Assembly: GCF_019925205.1 (NCBI RefSeq)
Contig: NC_083560.1
Location: 52,498,270 to 52,562,269 of the forward strand
DNA: 64,000 bases
Direction of reading: 5' to 3'
From: Metopolophium dirhodum
Lineage: Eukaryota > Arthropoda > Insecta > Hemiptera > Aphididae
Position numbers and translations under genes: made by a program. This document shows, in pieces, positions 14,391 to 28,000 of the stretch. The notes below the pieces were generated by a model. It was given only the letters and a program-made list of their open reading frames with translations, was not told where the DNA came from and did no database searches. The stretch's first letter is position 1. Each line of letters opens with the position of its first letter.

Positions 14391-15010
14391 CTTTATTTGG
14401 AGCTAGGTAAATTGGGTCCGCGATAATTTGGGTTCGTTTTGAAAGCGGTAAGTTGAGTCCCGGGTATAAAAAGGTAATAGGTAAGTTGGGTCCCGGCTAT
14501 AAATCATTGGCGCAATTAGGTCTAAAATATTAAAAACTTAAAACTTAAATATTTCATACTTATGTAATTTACTTTTGAATTATTATGTTACAATAATACG
14601 TCATATTGCATACAGTGGTACACCGCCTGGACACCAATTAATTCTACGCACGATGTTAATGTGTGTATATACAGGTATTCTTATCGCGGATTTTATTACA
14701 CTGGCCGTAGCCTCTTTTCTCTAAAAATTAAATACCGTAATGTCGTAAACTCGTAACTTTGATTAAACCTAATATATACGAGCGTATACAAGTGTTAGTA
14801 TTATTCGTATCAGTTAGTAGTTATTATCGATTTTGATGATGATTACGTACAGATACATATTTATTTAGAACATAATATTATAAAAACCACATATATTTTA
14901 GTTTATATATTTTTTCCGGGACTCAACTTACCTACTACCTTTTTTTTCCTGGACCCAATTTACCGAGATAAGGTCATATGGGACCCAATTTACCAATCCC
15001 GCTTTATTTT
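14391..15010. mobile_element. Foldback/MITE-like element with three-unit inverted arms
   Basis: The left arm (about 14391-14500) reads, in order, GGTAAATTGGGTCC, GGTAAGTTGAGTCCCGG and AAAAAGGTAATAGGTAAGTT, the last running into GGGTCCCGG. The reverse complement of the right arm (about 14915-15010) gives the same three units in the same order: GGTAAATTGGGTCCC, GGTAAATTGGGTCCAGG and AAAGGTAGTAGGTAAGTTGAG followed by TCCCGG. The roughly 400-base centre is AT-rich and has no coding sign. Subterminal repeated units inside inverted arms are typical of non-autonomous DNA transposons. Exact ends and target-site duplication were not determined. Confidence 0.75.
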
Positions 15011-17451
15011 GACCGGGACATTATCATATTGTCCCCTATATACAGGTGTCCGTTAAGACAAGTTTTCACTATATTATGTATCAATTCTAAAACTTAAGAC
15101 TTATGAGTAGCAGTCCTGTGGATATTACGCATTTTTTCACCATCTCACCAGCCATTCCATCCATGTCAGTGAACTGTATGTTTCTTTAATTATCCTAATT
15201 TTAAGCAGTGATAAAAATTACTATGAATATTTCAAGAACCAACTCTTTTAGACTGATATTAATATTATTTTATTAATATAAAACGTAAATATACTCTAGA
15301 ATGGAATTAAATCCATGCAAATAGTTTCAAACAAATTCTTAAGTCTGTTGTCCTAAGGGATTTATTAAATAACATTGTGCAATTAAATGTGAAACGAAAA
15401 AAGTCACGCAGCAGGTAGAATATTATGAAACTCAAAATACCACGATAGTTTGCCATAGAAAAATAAAATAAATTTTTATAGGATAATATTTTAACGAATA
15501 AAAATTATTATTACTGATTTTCATCATTGGCGGTGACACAATATCATAATGCTTTCATGAAATTGCCGATTTGTCCACTTTATTCACGGCACCTTTGTAC
15601 TAAAATGTTTAAATTTAATGATGTACATTTTTAATAAAAAGTGACGAATTTTTCGGAGAAAAAATAAATACACATCAAAGTGGATTGCAAACGATTCCAG
15701 ACACCGTTCAAAGCTTGCATGCGTATGAGACAAAGTGATAGTATGCAGTGCAGTATGGCAGTATAATAAATCAATATACGTATACTTGAAAGTCTACTAT
15801 ACATAGACGTGTTAGAAACGAACAAAGTGCATATTATTATGTAAAGTTTAATTAAAAGCAAACATGCGTTGTGTTGTTATGACGCTGTAGCTGGTTTGTG
15901 AATGACCGAAGACGTTTGTTCCGGCCACATCACAAATCAGACGAAAACTGCCGGCGACCGGTTAAGATGCCTAGGCAAGAGTACAACGACGTTATTATGA
16001 TTATAGTACAATGTTTATGGTAAGTTCGCGCAAAGTAAACGTACGTGGTTGCCTGTATTATTTTATTTAATTTTATTTAAAACTCAATGGATATATAATA
16101 GCCATAAGCTTGCGGGTTATTGTTGTTCTATTATATGCGTGCCATACTACACGTGTATTATTAAAACTGACACACAGTTGTCAGTGGACGGAAAGTAGCT
16201 ACTATAAAAGTCCTATTAAAAATTACGGCCAGTGGTACGTATGAAAAAAATATAAAGTTTGCGTGTCAAACGTTCAACTGCCAAATGCAATAATAAAATA
16301 TAATACACAGCATATATAGATATATGTATATTATGGTATCAGCGATAGATTATCATGTATGGGTGGCGAGGGGGAAAAAAAACCGTATAAAAATCGATTG
16401 AACTACGAGAAATAGTATTATTTATTTTTTCCCGTCACTATTGTTGCTGTCCATAGATGGCAATCTACTGCGGGTAGATCCCCGCATAATACAAACACGA
16501 AAAACTAACACGCACGAGGCCCTAAAGAAAGATGGTTTGTGGGTTGAAAAAAAAAACCATCGCAAAGAAGCCCGGACGTAAGAATATGCGATGTCAACAT
16601 TGTCAGATTCAAACAACCGAATCAATACACATTTACTAAATAATTTAATAACAGTGTAGTCGTATTGTAATGCACAATAATCCGAGCAACGTATATAACA
16701 ATAATGATATACCTAATAATACTAATAATATAGTATAAATACACGAAAATATCAAGAAATAAAAAAGTAAATTAATTGTATATTATTTTTTGTACACAGT
16801 GCGTACATTGTGCAACTGATATATTATGTGTTTGTCATTTTTGTAAGAACTGTAATTTCTATAAACCTAACAAAAAAATCACAACGCTTCTTATTTTCTA
16901 TTTACATTTTAAAAGTTCACGAAGTTTCAATAGCCTTAACGTCTTGTAATCGAAATGTTTATTTTCCTGAGTATAAGCAATTTTTATTAGCTGGTCCAGT
17001 GGTCCCTGGTACGATGTTTGTTTTCTTTACAATTTCAACGAATTTATTAAACTTTTTACCAACCATACTCATTTAAAATTAAATTGCATTAAGTTTGTCA
17101 ATGGCTCTAATCAAAATTTAAAATACAAATGTCAACTTTTTATAACTAATAATGAAACGGAAATAATGTGTCCGCGTGTATTGGATGTTATAATATAGAC
17201 TATAGTACATAGCGTTGCCATTGAGTATATTTTTATTTTTATTTTTTGTGATTTAAATTGAAATAATAATTTTAAAAAATACGAGGGAAATATCTGACAA
17301 AAAAAATTAACTATCTATTATATTTAATTTTAGATAAGAAGAGAAGGCGTCACGCGTGACTTTAAATTTAAAATAGCGATTGGGTTCGAAGTAAGCAGTG
17401 CTTCAAAATGTTTACAGATGTCCACTTTATTTTTTCAAATGTATTTGATTT
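15011..17451. other. AT-rich non-coding, nothing recognised
   Basis: No coding or repeat structure was identified with confidence. Somewhat GC-richer sequence at 15860-15990 holds no open frame of note. Confidence 0.6.
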
Positions 17452-17590
17452 GTACCCAAATTGACCGGAACCCAATACACCCCTGAAAACCCTTTAAAAA
17501 TCTAACACTCGAAGTCCATTCAACCCAAATGATTTTATTTAAAAATATACGAAACCCAAATAATACATTCCTGTTTCCGTAACCCAAATA
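17452..17590 (-). repeat. Dispersed repeat shared with 52.7 kb (AACCCAAAT iterations)
   Basis: The reverse complement contains four or five spaced TTTGGGTT-type units and the string AAAGGGTTTTCAGGGG, then GGGTTCC and AATTTGGGTAC. The same arrangement occurs on the plus strand at 52690-52806. Both are decayed members of one repeat family of unknown type. Confidence 0.6.
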
Positions 17591-20500
17591 TTATTATATG
17601 TATTTATATATTTTATTATTTTGTGGTTAGTTTTAATTTGTAATTATTTAATTAATAATAATAATTTACAGGAATTATTTAACAACCAATAAAAATGAAT
17701 TTTTAAAAATGTCTCGTTATAAACATAGTTTAAAATAAATACTGTGTTATGCTTTGTTGCCTACACTCATTCAATAATGTGGGTGACACACAGTAAATTC
17801 GTTAATACACCTTACACACAATTTTAAAGTCACTGAAAAATAAAACAAAATTATATAATTCGACTCTGGTCGCCTTACTATGTATCGTGTAATATTACAA
17901 TAAAATAAATCTAAATACAACTAATACCAATATAAAATTGTATAACACATGTAAGACGAGTATTTTCTGGACTGATTTGATGTCAACAACGTATTGACTA
18001 TAAACACCAACCATGGCTTCCGCGTTAATATTTATGATTTGAATAAACATTTTATAAAGTTTATCGTAGTAAGTAGTTATCGTTACATTATAATACCATC
18101 GTCAATCAGTAATATTTTATGAGTTGAAACAATATTCTATAAATCATATAATGGGTACGTAGTTTTTAAATCAAGTTATTCCAGATGATCACCCAACAGT
18201 TTGTTAACAATTTTTATTCCTGTGTTCGAGTACCTGAATATATCAACCATCAGGATCCTAAATCCGAATAAATGATTCAAGTGCAAAGACCTGATTTTTT
18301 TTATTTTTATGTTAAAACAATAACCGAGAAATGTACAGATAGTGAATGGTGTTTTTACAATGTTATAAAAATAATTGTTGGTTATTTTCGTGAAATTAAA
18401 AAAACCAAACTATGGAAACACATGTCTATTGCACCTTTTATTTGAGTAAAGTATTATACTAACGTCAAGTACCGAATTTGAAAAATTGTTTATCTTATTT
18501 TTTTTATGAATAACTTAAAATTGACTCATCATTTGAGTAAATCAAATTTCAACCATTTTTTAAACAATAAGATTTATTTAAATTGCAAGAACCTACCCAC
18601 TTTTCTAGGCTTATGTCTGCAAGCATGCCAATTCAATACCCGTCGGTATCTTCGGGTTTTTTAATGAAACATTCATGGTGAACGTATAGGGAATAGTGGT
18701 TCATTTCTGTGTAGAAAATTTTATAAAATTACCAATATTGACTTATGGTATACTCCGCATATATAACGTATATTATCATACGATTGTTTTGTGTGTTAAT
18801 GGTTTTTTTTTTATGTTAATAGCTTTAGAGTTTTGTTAACTAAACATTTTAAATGACCCTAAAGGAAAAAGTCAAGTGGTGTCAAATCTGTCTGACCGTT
18901 CAGGAGCCCGTGACGCCCAAATTAAATCTATCCTCCCGTAAATTCGCAATCTCATAATCCCTGAATGAGGTTATTAAATATGCAAGAGAACCATTATTTT
19001 TTTTCACATAAAATATGTTCTATAAGTCCACTTTTTCGGGATTTTTGAGAGCTAAAAAATTAATAACTGGTGAGCACATATTTGGAAAACGATTAAGTCT
19101 TTTACATCAATGGTTTCACCAGGTTTACGATAGTAGATATATATTATATTAGCCGGGCCAAAAAGGCATTAAAATGCTAACCAATAATTAATATTACAAT
19201 TTTAAAGATTTGTAAAAAAAATGCGCTTTTTTAATGCTGTGACATAATAAATATATATGAGGCTACACATAATATGAATAAAATATTATGTACGATGCAC
19301 ACTTCTTTCGTTGTCACGTTGTAAACAGGATAATATATTTGCTACCTATATCATTATAATGTAGCTGTAAGTAATATTCGAAAATACTTAGTGAAATGCG
19401 CGTACGACGGTTTGCTATCCTCGCACTTGTTATAACATAACATAAGTATATGTACCATTAAGTAGGTGGTTGTATATAATATTGCTTGTTTTAATGTCAG
19501 TGTTAGAAAACGACACGTATTATCACTGAACTCCATGTATATTTAAAGTAGAAAAAAAAACGTTCACTGGAATACTATAATAATATGTAATAACAATAAT
19601 TGCACCTTCGGCCCACGATAATATTCGGAAAATCCTCGAAATTAATAAACAAACGCTTTCGTGATAGAAATACCTAATATACAAACAAAATAAATAATTT
19701 ATTGCCGTTTTAATATAACAGTCATTGTCAATAATATGACAATCAGTATTCTAACCATGTACCTATAATACTGACCAACGATACACTACATGCGATTTTA
19801 TACGATTTCTTTTGATCGCTAAACTTGCGTAGTTCCATTGAGGCACACGTTTTCAGCCAGAGGTAAATATTATTAAATATTACATTTATATCGTTACCAA
19901 ATATTTGTATAGTTCATCTTAGAATTATTCTTTAAAATGTTTATCGAAATAATTATCATTTGAATATTACAAAAGTAGTGGTGATTTATGGATTTAAAAA
20001 AAAATAGTCATTAGTATCAAAATGTAAGTAATACGTTAATGATAAACATTCAAAAGTAATTTGTCAGTTATGAATAACATAGGTACTGCACGCTTCACAA
20101 AATACAAAAAGTGACCGTCGTTCATAAACTTATTTTGTTAAATATACATATATTATGACTCTATGAATATTTAAACATGTAGTACATCTACATGTATAAA
20201 TGATGTGTTTCAGTTTTTACACTGTAAATATATTTATTACGGTGAACTACTGTGCTGTAGATACTCGCTGCTTATCAGTTTCATCTAAAGTAAATTTTTC
20301 TATTCGACATCATATTAATTTTGATTTTTGCAAAAAATTTTTTAAATATTTTTTTCAAATATTATATCATCCGTGAGTAACATAGTTAATAATAAACCAA
20401 CTTGTTTTATTTTTCTATTTCTATTAAATTTGTTTTGGTACCGCTTGTTGCTTGTGCACTTGTGTAGATACATGCTAGTTGCCTTTGTTTTAAATGTACA

Positions 20501-22938
20501 AAATTAAGCACTTAAATTTATTGTGTGTACATGTGTATGATGTCAGTTTCTATAGAAAGTATTACAATTACAACAATTAATATATATATCAAAATAATTA
20601 AGTCATTAAAATTCTAAAATTGATATTGTAAACGTTCACATAAATCAAACTTGAAATTGGCGTGGTATAAACTATCTTTCTAAACAAAGAGTTTGATCAG
20701 ACAATTACATTTAATTAACAGTATGTTATGTACTTTAATATATTTACATTGTAATGTAGAGTCTTCTTAACTATAACTTTATTTATTTTACGATAAATTA
20801 GTTCGAACTATAAAACCAGCGATTAGCGTACATCACACATACACTTTGGCTTATTCATTCTGTACCTATGCATACTGGAGTGCTATGAACCCAAGATGTT
20901 GTAGTAATTTAATTAGTAAAATATAAGCTATATGTTATTACATATTAACGTACAACAACATAATCATTTTTTTTTTAATTCATTGATATGTGTAATTGAA
21001 AGTTTCATATTTTAAGTACAAAAAATATACACAGACATCAATGTAAATAACAATATACAGCAAAAACCAATTAAATAATATTAATAAACAATGGTCTTAA
21101 TTCTTATCTGAAAATGGTCTAATATTCTTACGTTGACTATAGTCTACAATATAGTTGATACAGATTGAAGAATTATTATAAGACCGAAGCAGAATACATA
21201 ATAATAATATTTGTCTGTCAGGACATTTTAAACTTATATTTTCTCTTATGACGGTTTAAGTGCATTTTAAGTTATAAAATATGCATTATTTAGGTAGGTA
21301 ATCAAATTGAATTTATTAACATAATTATTTCATAGGTTTTTAACATTTTTACATTCAATTTTTATAAACATTTTTAGTTTAAATATTAGTTGAAAGAAGT
21401 TATTCATGAAATTCTTGTTCACTGTTTCACATAATTGCACACAATATATTGCTGCATAAATGTACGTTAAATGCTTGAACATAAGTAGTACTTCACATTA
21501 CTTGTATACAAAAAAAAACTAAGTTTCTTGTCTGATATTTGTCAAATATATACATTTATATTTATATTATTATATATATTATTATACTTAAGTTATTTAT
21601 AAAATAAAATACATACGCAATAAAGGAAAATTGGTTACACAAAGAGCCTTCTCATACTTTTGTGTCATGATATTATAATATCGTAGTAAATCATTCAACA
21701 GCTCATTTACAAAGCCCAAAATAAGAAAAAACACATTCTGCAACCTGCACATGCATACAAAGAATTAATACTTTAAAGCATATTCAAATTTTCATTATAA
21801 CTTTTTGTTAACATGGGCGTATAATAAAATTATTATAATTATGAAAATATAATGAATAGTATGAGACAGAGACGTAATACTACTTACAATTTCCACGCCC
21901 TTATTTTGCAAAATAAACCCATTTTATGGTTAAATTATATGCATTTATTCAAATTTAGATTTTTGGATTTTTTAAGTGTTGTACCATTTTGTATAATATT
22001 TTTTTTTTATGGTGGACTTATAGCGATCACGGCATTGCGTGACTATTTCATCTAGGTATTATTTTAGTACTTATAACATTCCTATTTAAACACTAAATAA
22101 ATTATGTGTAACTACCACAAGTTCTAAATAACGGTCTTAAACGCGTCATAGTGTGAAAAAACTGTGAATAAAACATAAAAGGGTGACTGATGTAGTGATG
22201 TCCATCGACGTGCTGACTTCGGCTCGTAATCCTAGTAAATCGAACAACGAGTTTCGTCGTAGGTACAGGAAGTTATGATGCTCCATAATAAGTCATAGTA
22301 TGAGTTATGACTTTATGAGGTTAAATAGCTTAAATATTCCTAAAATATTAAATAAAACCAATAACGTTACAGTACCTACATTACTTATGTATTATAAAGG
22401 TGGTTTTGATAAAAAAATTACGGTGAATTCTAGAGATTTGACAAGAAAATTAATATTTCCTTAATATTTCTTTAATCAAGTATTTATGAACATTAACATT
22501 AATGTCGCTGATGTGTTTACGGTACACTAATTATTTTTGATTTACTAATATTTTCGTTTTTTTTTTTTTTTTTTAGTGGGATATAATGTATTTGCTACAC
22601 CTCAAGATATAATATTTTTCGATATAAATGTATAATCATAATTATCTGTCATTAACTTAACCTAAACTTAGGTGATCGGACTAAAATTATATTGTCTAAC
22701 AGACGCACTCGTGGTCTCTGCTTCAGTACCTGTGTATCATACCTGGATTTTTACTAAACTAAGATACAAACACTATGTGGAGGAATAACAATAAATTATT
22801 GAAAACTATATTATCGTTATGATGTTTAATGTTGGCTCAAAACATATTTAATCACACGTACATAATTGGTTTCCCCACAACAAATCAAACATTTCATTTT
22901 TTCATTTCAAAATTGCAATACCATAATGTGTACTCGTT
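17591..22938. other. AT-rich non-coding
   Basis: No gene is supported. Bases 18838-18990 contain a GC-richer block with a 34-codon ATG frame (KVKWCQICLTVQEPVTPKLN). It looks like part of an interspersed repeat. Confidence 0.55.
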
Positions 22939-23002
22939 ATTAAGATAACTACAGACTAACTAAATTTTAGAAACCATAATATACTTAACACGTAACAGAT
23001 AA
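22939..23002 (+). promoter_or_regulatory. Possible branch point, 3' splice site and leader before the 472-codon gene
   Basis: GACTAACTAAATTTTAG lies about 40 bases upstream of the ATG. It combines a branch-point-like CTAAC with an AG acceptor. A second possible acceptor, CGTAACAG, ends five bases before the ATG. Either would join an upstream untranslated exon to this reading frame. No clear TATA box was picked out. A slightly GC-richer patch at about 22190-22275, ending TCGTAG|GTACAG, could be that upstream exon. All of this is inference from splice-site resemblance. Confidence 0.3.
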
Positions 23003-24421
23003 ATGACGATTGGCAAAATGAAAAACGTCCCAAAATGTTTCGAGCGAGCCACTAACGTGACGGAAAAAATATGTGCTCGACTTGTACAAATCGTCGTCGA
23101 TGGAGGAACAGACCCATCAAATATTACTACCGAAAGAAATTCTGACGACTTACGCCCACCGTTTCTACGCGGACTGTATAATCGTCAAATACGGTTACGC
23201 GCCGGAAATGATAACTGCCCCAGACGAAACAATGCATGCAACAGAAATCCGCAGCAGCAAAACAATCGGCCGGCGAACAGGGGACGTCAGCCGATTTGGG
23301 GGGACCAGGAGGGCCCCCGGTTACCCCCGCTGCGGTTGGTGTTCCGGGATCCGAGCCTCGCACAATCCGCGGCCCAGCAGACGCCTTCCAGGATACCGGT
23401 CCCCTGTCCGTGCCGACCCGAACAGCCCAGGAGACAGGACCGGCCGGTGGACCTGTACGCCGGTTCCAGGTTGCCCGTGCCCAACCGACCCGGTCAGGCG
23501 CCGCCGCGGATACCCAGGAACAACGATCGGCGTGGCAACTGCGACATGCCAGCAGCGCGGCCTTGCCCGCCAGCAGCGCGCCCTTGCCCGCCAGCACCGC
23601 GGCCATGCCCCTCAGCACCGCGGCCGTGTCCCCCACCCGCCCCTTCGTGCGACCGGCGTGGCACTTACGACGCACAGCCGCCTCCGTGCGGTGATCAAAA
23701 TTCCCGGCGGTGCACTTTCAATGCGCAGCCCGAAGCGCGCGACAGCTGCGCTCAGGACATCCGGCGGGGCACTTACGACGTGTCGCAGCCGTTCGTTGCG
23801 CCCCAATGCAGTCGGCGGAGCTCTTGCAACGCGCCGCAGCCACAGCCGACCAACTGCGGTGGTGTGGGGGCAGGCAACGCGTCGGGTTCGTTCACGATGA
23901 CCGGCACCATCCAGCTGGACGGGTTCCAGGGACTGTCGCCGGTGCGGCCGCCAGCGCCGCGTGACCGGTCGTCGTCGTGTAGCAGAGTGACCGACGGCGG
24001 AATCAACGCCTTCATCGACAACCCAGTCAACTTCGACACGGTGGCGCCGCGTTCGATGGCCGTGCCCGGGCAGCCGTACGTGCGCATCGATGAGACGGCC
24101 GGGAACACGACGCCCGAAAATTGGCGCCAGATGATTGACAACCGCAGCTCGATTGGCTCGCAAGGGATGGGCCTGCCGAGTCCCACGTACGACGATTACC
24201 GTGGTTCGCGTGGCTCGTCCATCGACTCGTCGAGGCTGCAACGGTGGTCGTCGTCCGACCGTCAGTCTCGGCCGTTCGGCCTCGACGATTCGTTCGCCAT
24301 GAGCGGCGCGTCGACGCCGTGCGATCGGCCGTCCAGGGCCAGGTCCGCGGCACCCGATTGCGGCCCACTGGCCCGCAAGAACCAATGCAGACGCGACACT
24401 TTTGACCGGAACACCCGCTAG
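23003..24421 (+). CDS. Cys/Pro/Arg-rich low-complexity protein with RRGTYD-type repeats, function unknown
   Basis: An uninterrupted 472-codon frame starts at a true ATG. An in-frame TAA lies immediately upstream, so the start is at or after 23003. The protein is basic and probably disordered, with no signal peptide or membrane segment. Residues 60-180 are rich in Arg, Pro, Asn and Gln. Residues 184-216 hold four RPCPPA-like units. The motif RR-x-x-(Y/F/C)-(D/N) or a close variant occurs seven times: RRNNACN (74), RRGNCD (176), RRGTYD (218), RRCTFN (235), RRGTYD (254), RRSSCN (271) and RRDTFD (463). Residues 296-440 are less repetitive (GSFTMTGTIQLDGFQG; later Ser-rich with DDYRGSRGSS). Codons are strongly GC-ending, unlike all surrounding DNA. 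I do not recognise a family. A lineage-restricted protein is the simplest reading; a domesticated mobile sequence cannot be excluded. It lies antisense to neurexin and may sit inside its intron. A 5' non-coding exon is possible (acceptor near 22964). Confidence 0.8.
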   Translation: MTIGKMKNVPKCFERATNVTEKICARLVQIVVDGGTDPSNITTERNSDDLRPPFLRGLYNRQIRLRAGNDNCPRRNNACNRNPQQQNNRPANRGRQPIWGDQEGPRLPPLRLVFRDPSLAQSAAQQTPSRIPVPCPCRPEQPRRQDRPVDLYAGSRLPVPNRPGQAPPRIPRNNDRRGNCDMPAARPCPPAARPCPPAPRPCPSAPRPCPPPAPSCDRRGTYDAQPPPCGDQNSRRCTFNAQPEARDSCAQDIRRGTYDVSQPFVAPQCSRRSSCNAPQPQPTNCGGVGAGNASGSFTMTGTIQLDGFQGLSPVRPPAPRDRSSSCSRVTDGGINAFIDNPVNFDTVAPRSMAVPGQPYVRIDETAGNTTPENWRQMIDNRSSIGSQGMGLPSPTYDDYRGSRGSSIDSSRLQRWSSSDRQSRPFGLDDSFAMSGASTPCDRPSRARSAAPDCGPLARKNQCRRDTFDRNTR

Positions 24422-25090
24422 ATGGCGAGCTCCCAAGCCACATAGTAAAATATTATTTAGCCTGAATTCGCAGCTATGATGAAAAAAAAAATATATAACG
24501 GTTCACACTACCGAAGTCGTCGGGCCTCAGCTGATTGCAGAGAGTATACGGATGATCACCTCGCTGCAGGTATCATGATGGAGACTTCCGACCGAATCAA
24601 CCGTTAAATGTCCAAAATTATGGTGTGATGATACTATTATTTTATGCAACGATTTTATATTTTATTTTTATAAACGATTTTATAACAGCCTTTTCGTGTT
24701 TTTTTTTTTTTTGTATAATATTATGTGTGTTTGTCATATAGGTATATCATTGTGCCTACTTTGCATGACGAGACGTTTCAATTAAACACATTTTTCAAAT
24801 GTGTTATTATGCATTGTTACTGAATGGGCCATGTGCGAATAGCTTTTGTCCGTGCACAAGTCACCTATTTTACCGCACTAACACTCATCAGCCAGTGGTA
24901 GACTTTTGTATTATACATTTTGTGTTGTATGTTTTGTAAATGTGGATTTTTTATACATTTGTAGCTGTACCTCGATAAAAGTGAATTAGATTCGTCAAGC
25001 AAAACTAAACATGAGGGGAAGGGGAGTGTAAATGTGTAGCGGATAATTGTGTGCTTGTATTTAAAACTAAGAAATAAAATGGTAAAACTG
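24422..25090 (+). other. Putative 3' UTR and polyadenylation signals of the 472-codon gene
   Basis: Downstream of the TAG stop the GC content drops at once. Candidate poly(A) signals on the plus strand are ATTAAA at 24781-24786 and AATAAA at 25073-25078. No other coding region was recognised here. Confidence 0.35.
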
Positions 25091-28000
25091 AAATGCATAT
25101 TATGCTTGTTTAGTATAAATGTGTACATTTTGATATTGTAGTATTATATATAGCAATTTTGACTCAACAGATAAAATATAATATTCTTAAATAATATATT
25201 TATTTGTGTTATTGGTTATGACAGTAAGTGGAAATCAAGCAAAATAAATCAAAACAGAAAAAGGTCAAATTACAGATAATTACTCATGGTTTGACCAATA
25301 TGGTAGTTGAAACCAACTTGCCAAGTAGTCCCTATCATAAAATTAAAACCATTGCACATACACACAAGAGACTGTACACACACTATAACAATATGGATGT
25401 TTACGTTTAATGTAAATGAAAATTTCTGTAACCAAACTAAAAAATAATATGATAATAAATTATCAGTTGGCATTCAAAATTGAATATTAATAATAATAAT
25501 AATAATATATAATAATCATATTAGTTTTTTTTGTCCAAAAGGTGATGATAGAAACACAAAAAAACACACATCCAACATGATTGTAAAACTAACACATTCA
25601 TCGCTCCACTCAAATATAAAACCATATCTCTAATATAAGATTTATCATACAAATAATATACCAAACCAGTTTTAAAATCTATAGGTTTTCATATATTTAA
25701 AAATTTGAAACTAACCTAATATCCTATTATGATTTATGAAATGAGTTGCTGAAAAGTCATTAAGTAGTCAATCCACATCATAATCTTGCAAATGTAGTAT
25801 ATTATATATAAATTCAAACAACCCACTATAACTCCAAAAATTGTATTTTATCAATAAAAAATAATAAAAATAATACAATAAAAACATGTCGCACACTGTT
25901 GTGGTATTGTTGGTGGTATTATCGTTTTAACTATAATTGGATTTCATAGTATGCGTCTATGTTCAATTAGTTTTAATTTTAATTTTGAATAGCCTGTATA
26001 TAAGATAAATTTAGCGTATTTCCATTTATCACATTTCTCAAATATAGGTAAATTTAAAATATTTCCAAAAATTTAAATAATTTTTTTTTCTAGGTAAGTA
26101 TTTTAAACTAAATGTGTGATTTTAAAAAAAATTATTTTTTCAAAAATTGGTTTATTAAACTTTGAATTGACATCCAAACTGGCCAAACTAGTTTTAGTAA
26201 TCATTTTTCTTGAAATCGATTTATTTATTGATTTGAAAAGTAATTTTTCATTAATATATTATCACTTAGACTATTTATCAATCAACAATTTGCAATCACA
26301 TTTTCACAATTAAGTAATCATTTTAAATAACAATGGTTTCGTGTCCTGCTGTTTAAATCTACTATAGTATAATATAATATAGTACCTGGTAACGATGATT
26401 ATTAAAGAAATCACGATGTTAATTTATAATATTATGGTCTTATTGTAGTGGGGTGACCACGTTAAATATACTATGGAAGAATGGATACAATAATTGATTA
26501 ATCAATGATGATGATGATTATATCATACATTTATGTAATGTATATAATTTACAGTTTCACCATTTAAATATAATTCTATTTAATTATGTACAATTAACGG
26601 TGTATTATTATTGAACTGTATACACACATATTATTGGTATTACAGCAGTATAATCAATTAATATTATTGTATGATCGATATTTTGAAATTTCAACTTCCT
26701 TCGTTTAATCATATTATATTCTGTATCACATTGGTCTGAACTATGTGCGAGTTTCAGGAAATGCGAATACTCCACTTAATCTGTTCGTATCTTTGCTGAC
26801 CTTAAACATATCATATATTTAAGGTAGTAATTACATAATACTCTTTGGTGTTCTATAATTTTTTTAGCTCATTAGCTAAGTGCCGTGCCCGGTAAGTATA
26901 TAATATCATTTATGTCATCATAGTTGTAAAATAAAAACAAAATCGAATTACTCATTCCACTATTCCTAATGATATATCGTTCTTAAATTTTTAATTTCTA
27001 CTAATAAACCGCTTCAGCGGTGATTGTTAATAACTTTAATTTGACAAAAATGTATTTTTAGGGGAACTTTGACATAATAATATAAATTAATAAAATAATA
27101 TGGTGGAAAAACTTAAAATGTGTCTTCTTAAAATCAAGGGTCATAACCTATTTAAAACGGTTACGGATCATTATTATACACATCTTACCTATTATTAAAA
27201 ATTATCATAAATTCATAACACGGAAAACCAGAAACTATATCAATCAAATACTCTAATTTTTGATATTTCCACATTCAATTTAATATATGCAAAATATTAT
27301 AAATATTTCCATCGCTCACAATCAATTCCGGTAGTGTTTTTTTGTTTTTTTATTATTATAACGCAATAAATTGTTAGTTACATAAATTAACTCGTTACTA
27401 CTCGAGTTATAACTTGACAATCAATAATTTTACGTATTTTTCAATAGTTTACACTGTATATGTGCACTGAAAGTGACTAAGAAACTAATATAATATTATG
27501 ATTATCAAAGCTTGAAGCATGTAGTGACCAAATATAAAAAAAAATTAAAGTTAACTTTGTTTTTCAAAAGGGCTAGACCCGTAAATATAAATATAAATAA
27601 ATAAATAAATAAACATTATACGTGTGTACCTATTTATATAAATATGGTTAGGTGTGCATACCAAAGGAAAATTTTAATTATGGATAGGGCAGTTTTTTAA
27701 TGTAAAATTGTACTCAGCGTAACGTATTTCAAACTTAAAAATATAATATTTAAATAATTTCACTTTAAAATTATATTTAATATGTAGGTATTAATGATCT
27801 TAGGAGTGTAATTATTATGTAGGGGATATATTACCTATTATAAATTAGTTACATTAGGATATAAAATCTAAATTAATACTAATTAAAATAATTATTTATA
27901 GTAATATTTTTATTTTAAAATATATTATAATTTAATTATCAATATAATATTGGTATGGCGTTCGTATAACGCTCTAACATATTATGTTCATAGTTGTATT

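Noticed and set aside
23073..23900. Second long plus-strand frame (275 codons) and long minus frames over the 472-codon gene
   Set aside because: Shadows created by the GC-rich composition. They have biased, low-complexity Arg/Ala/Pro content, and the 23003 frame is longer and has an ordered motif repeat.
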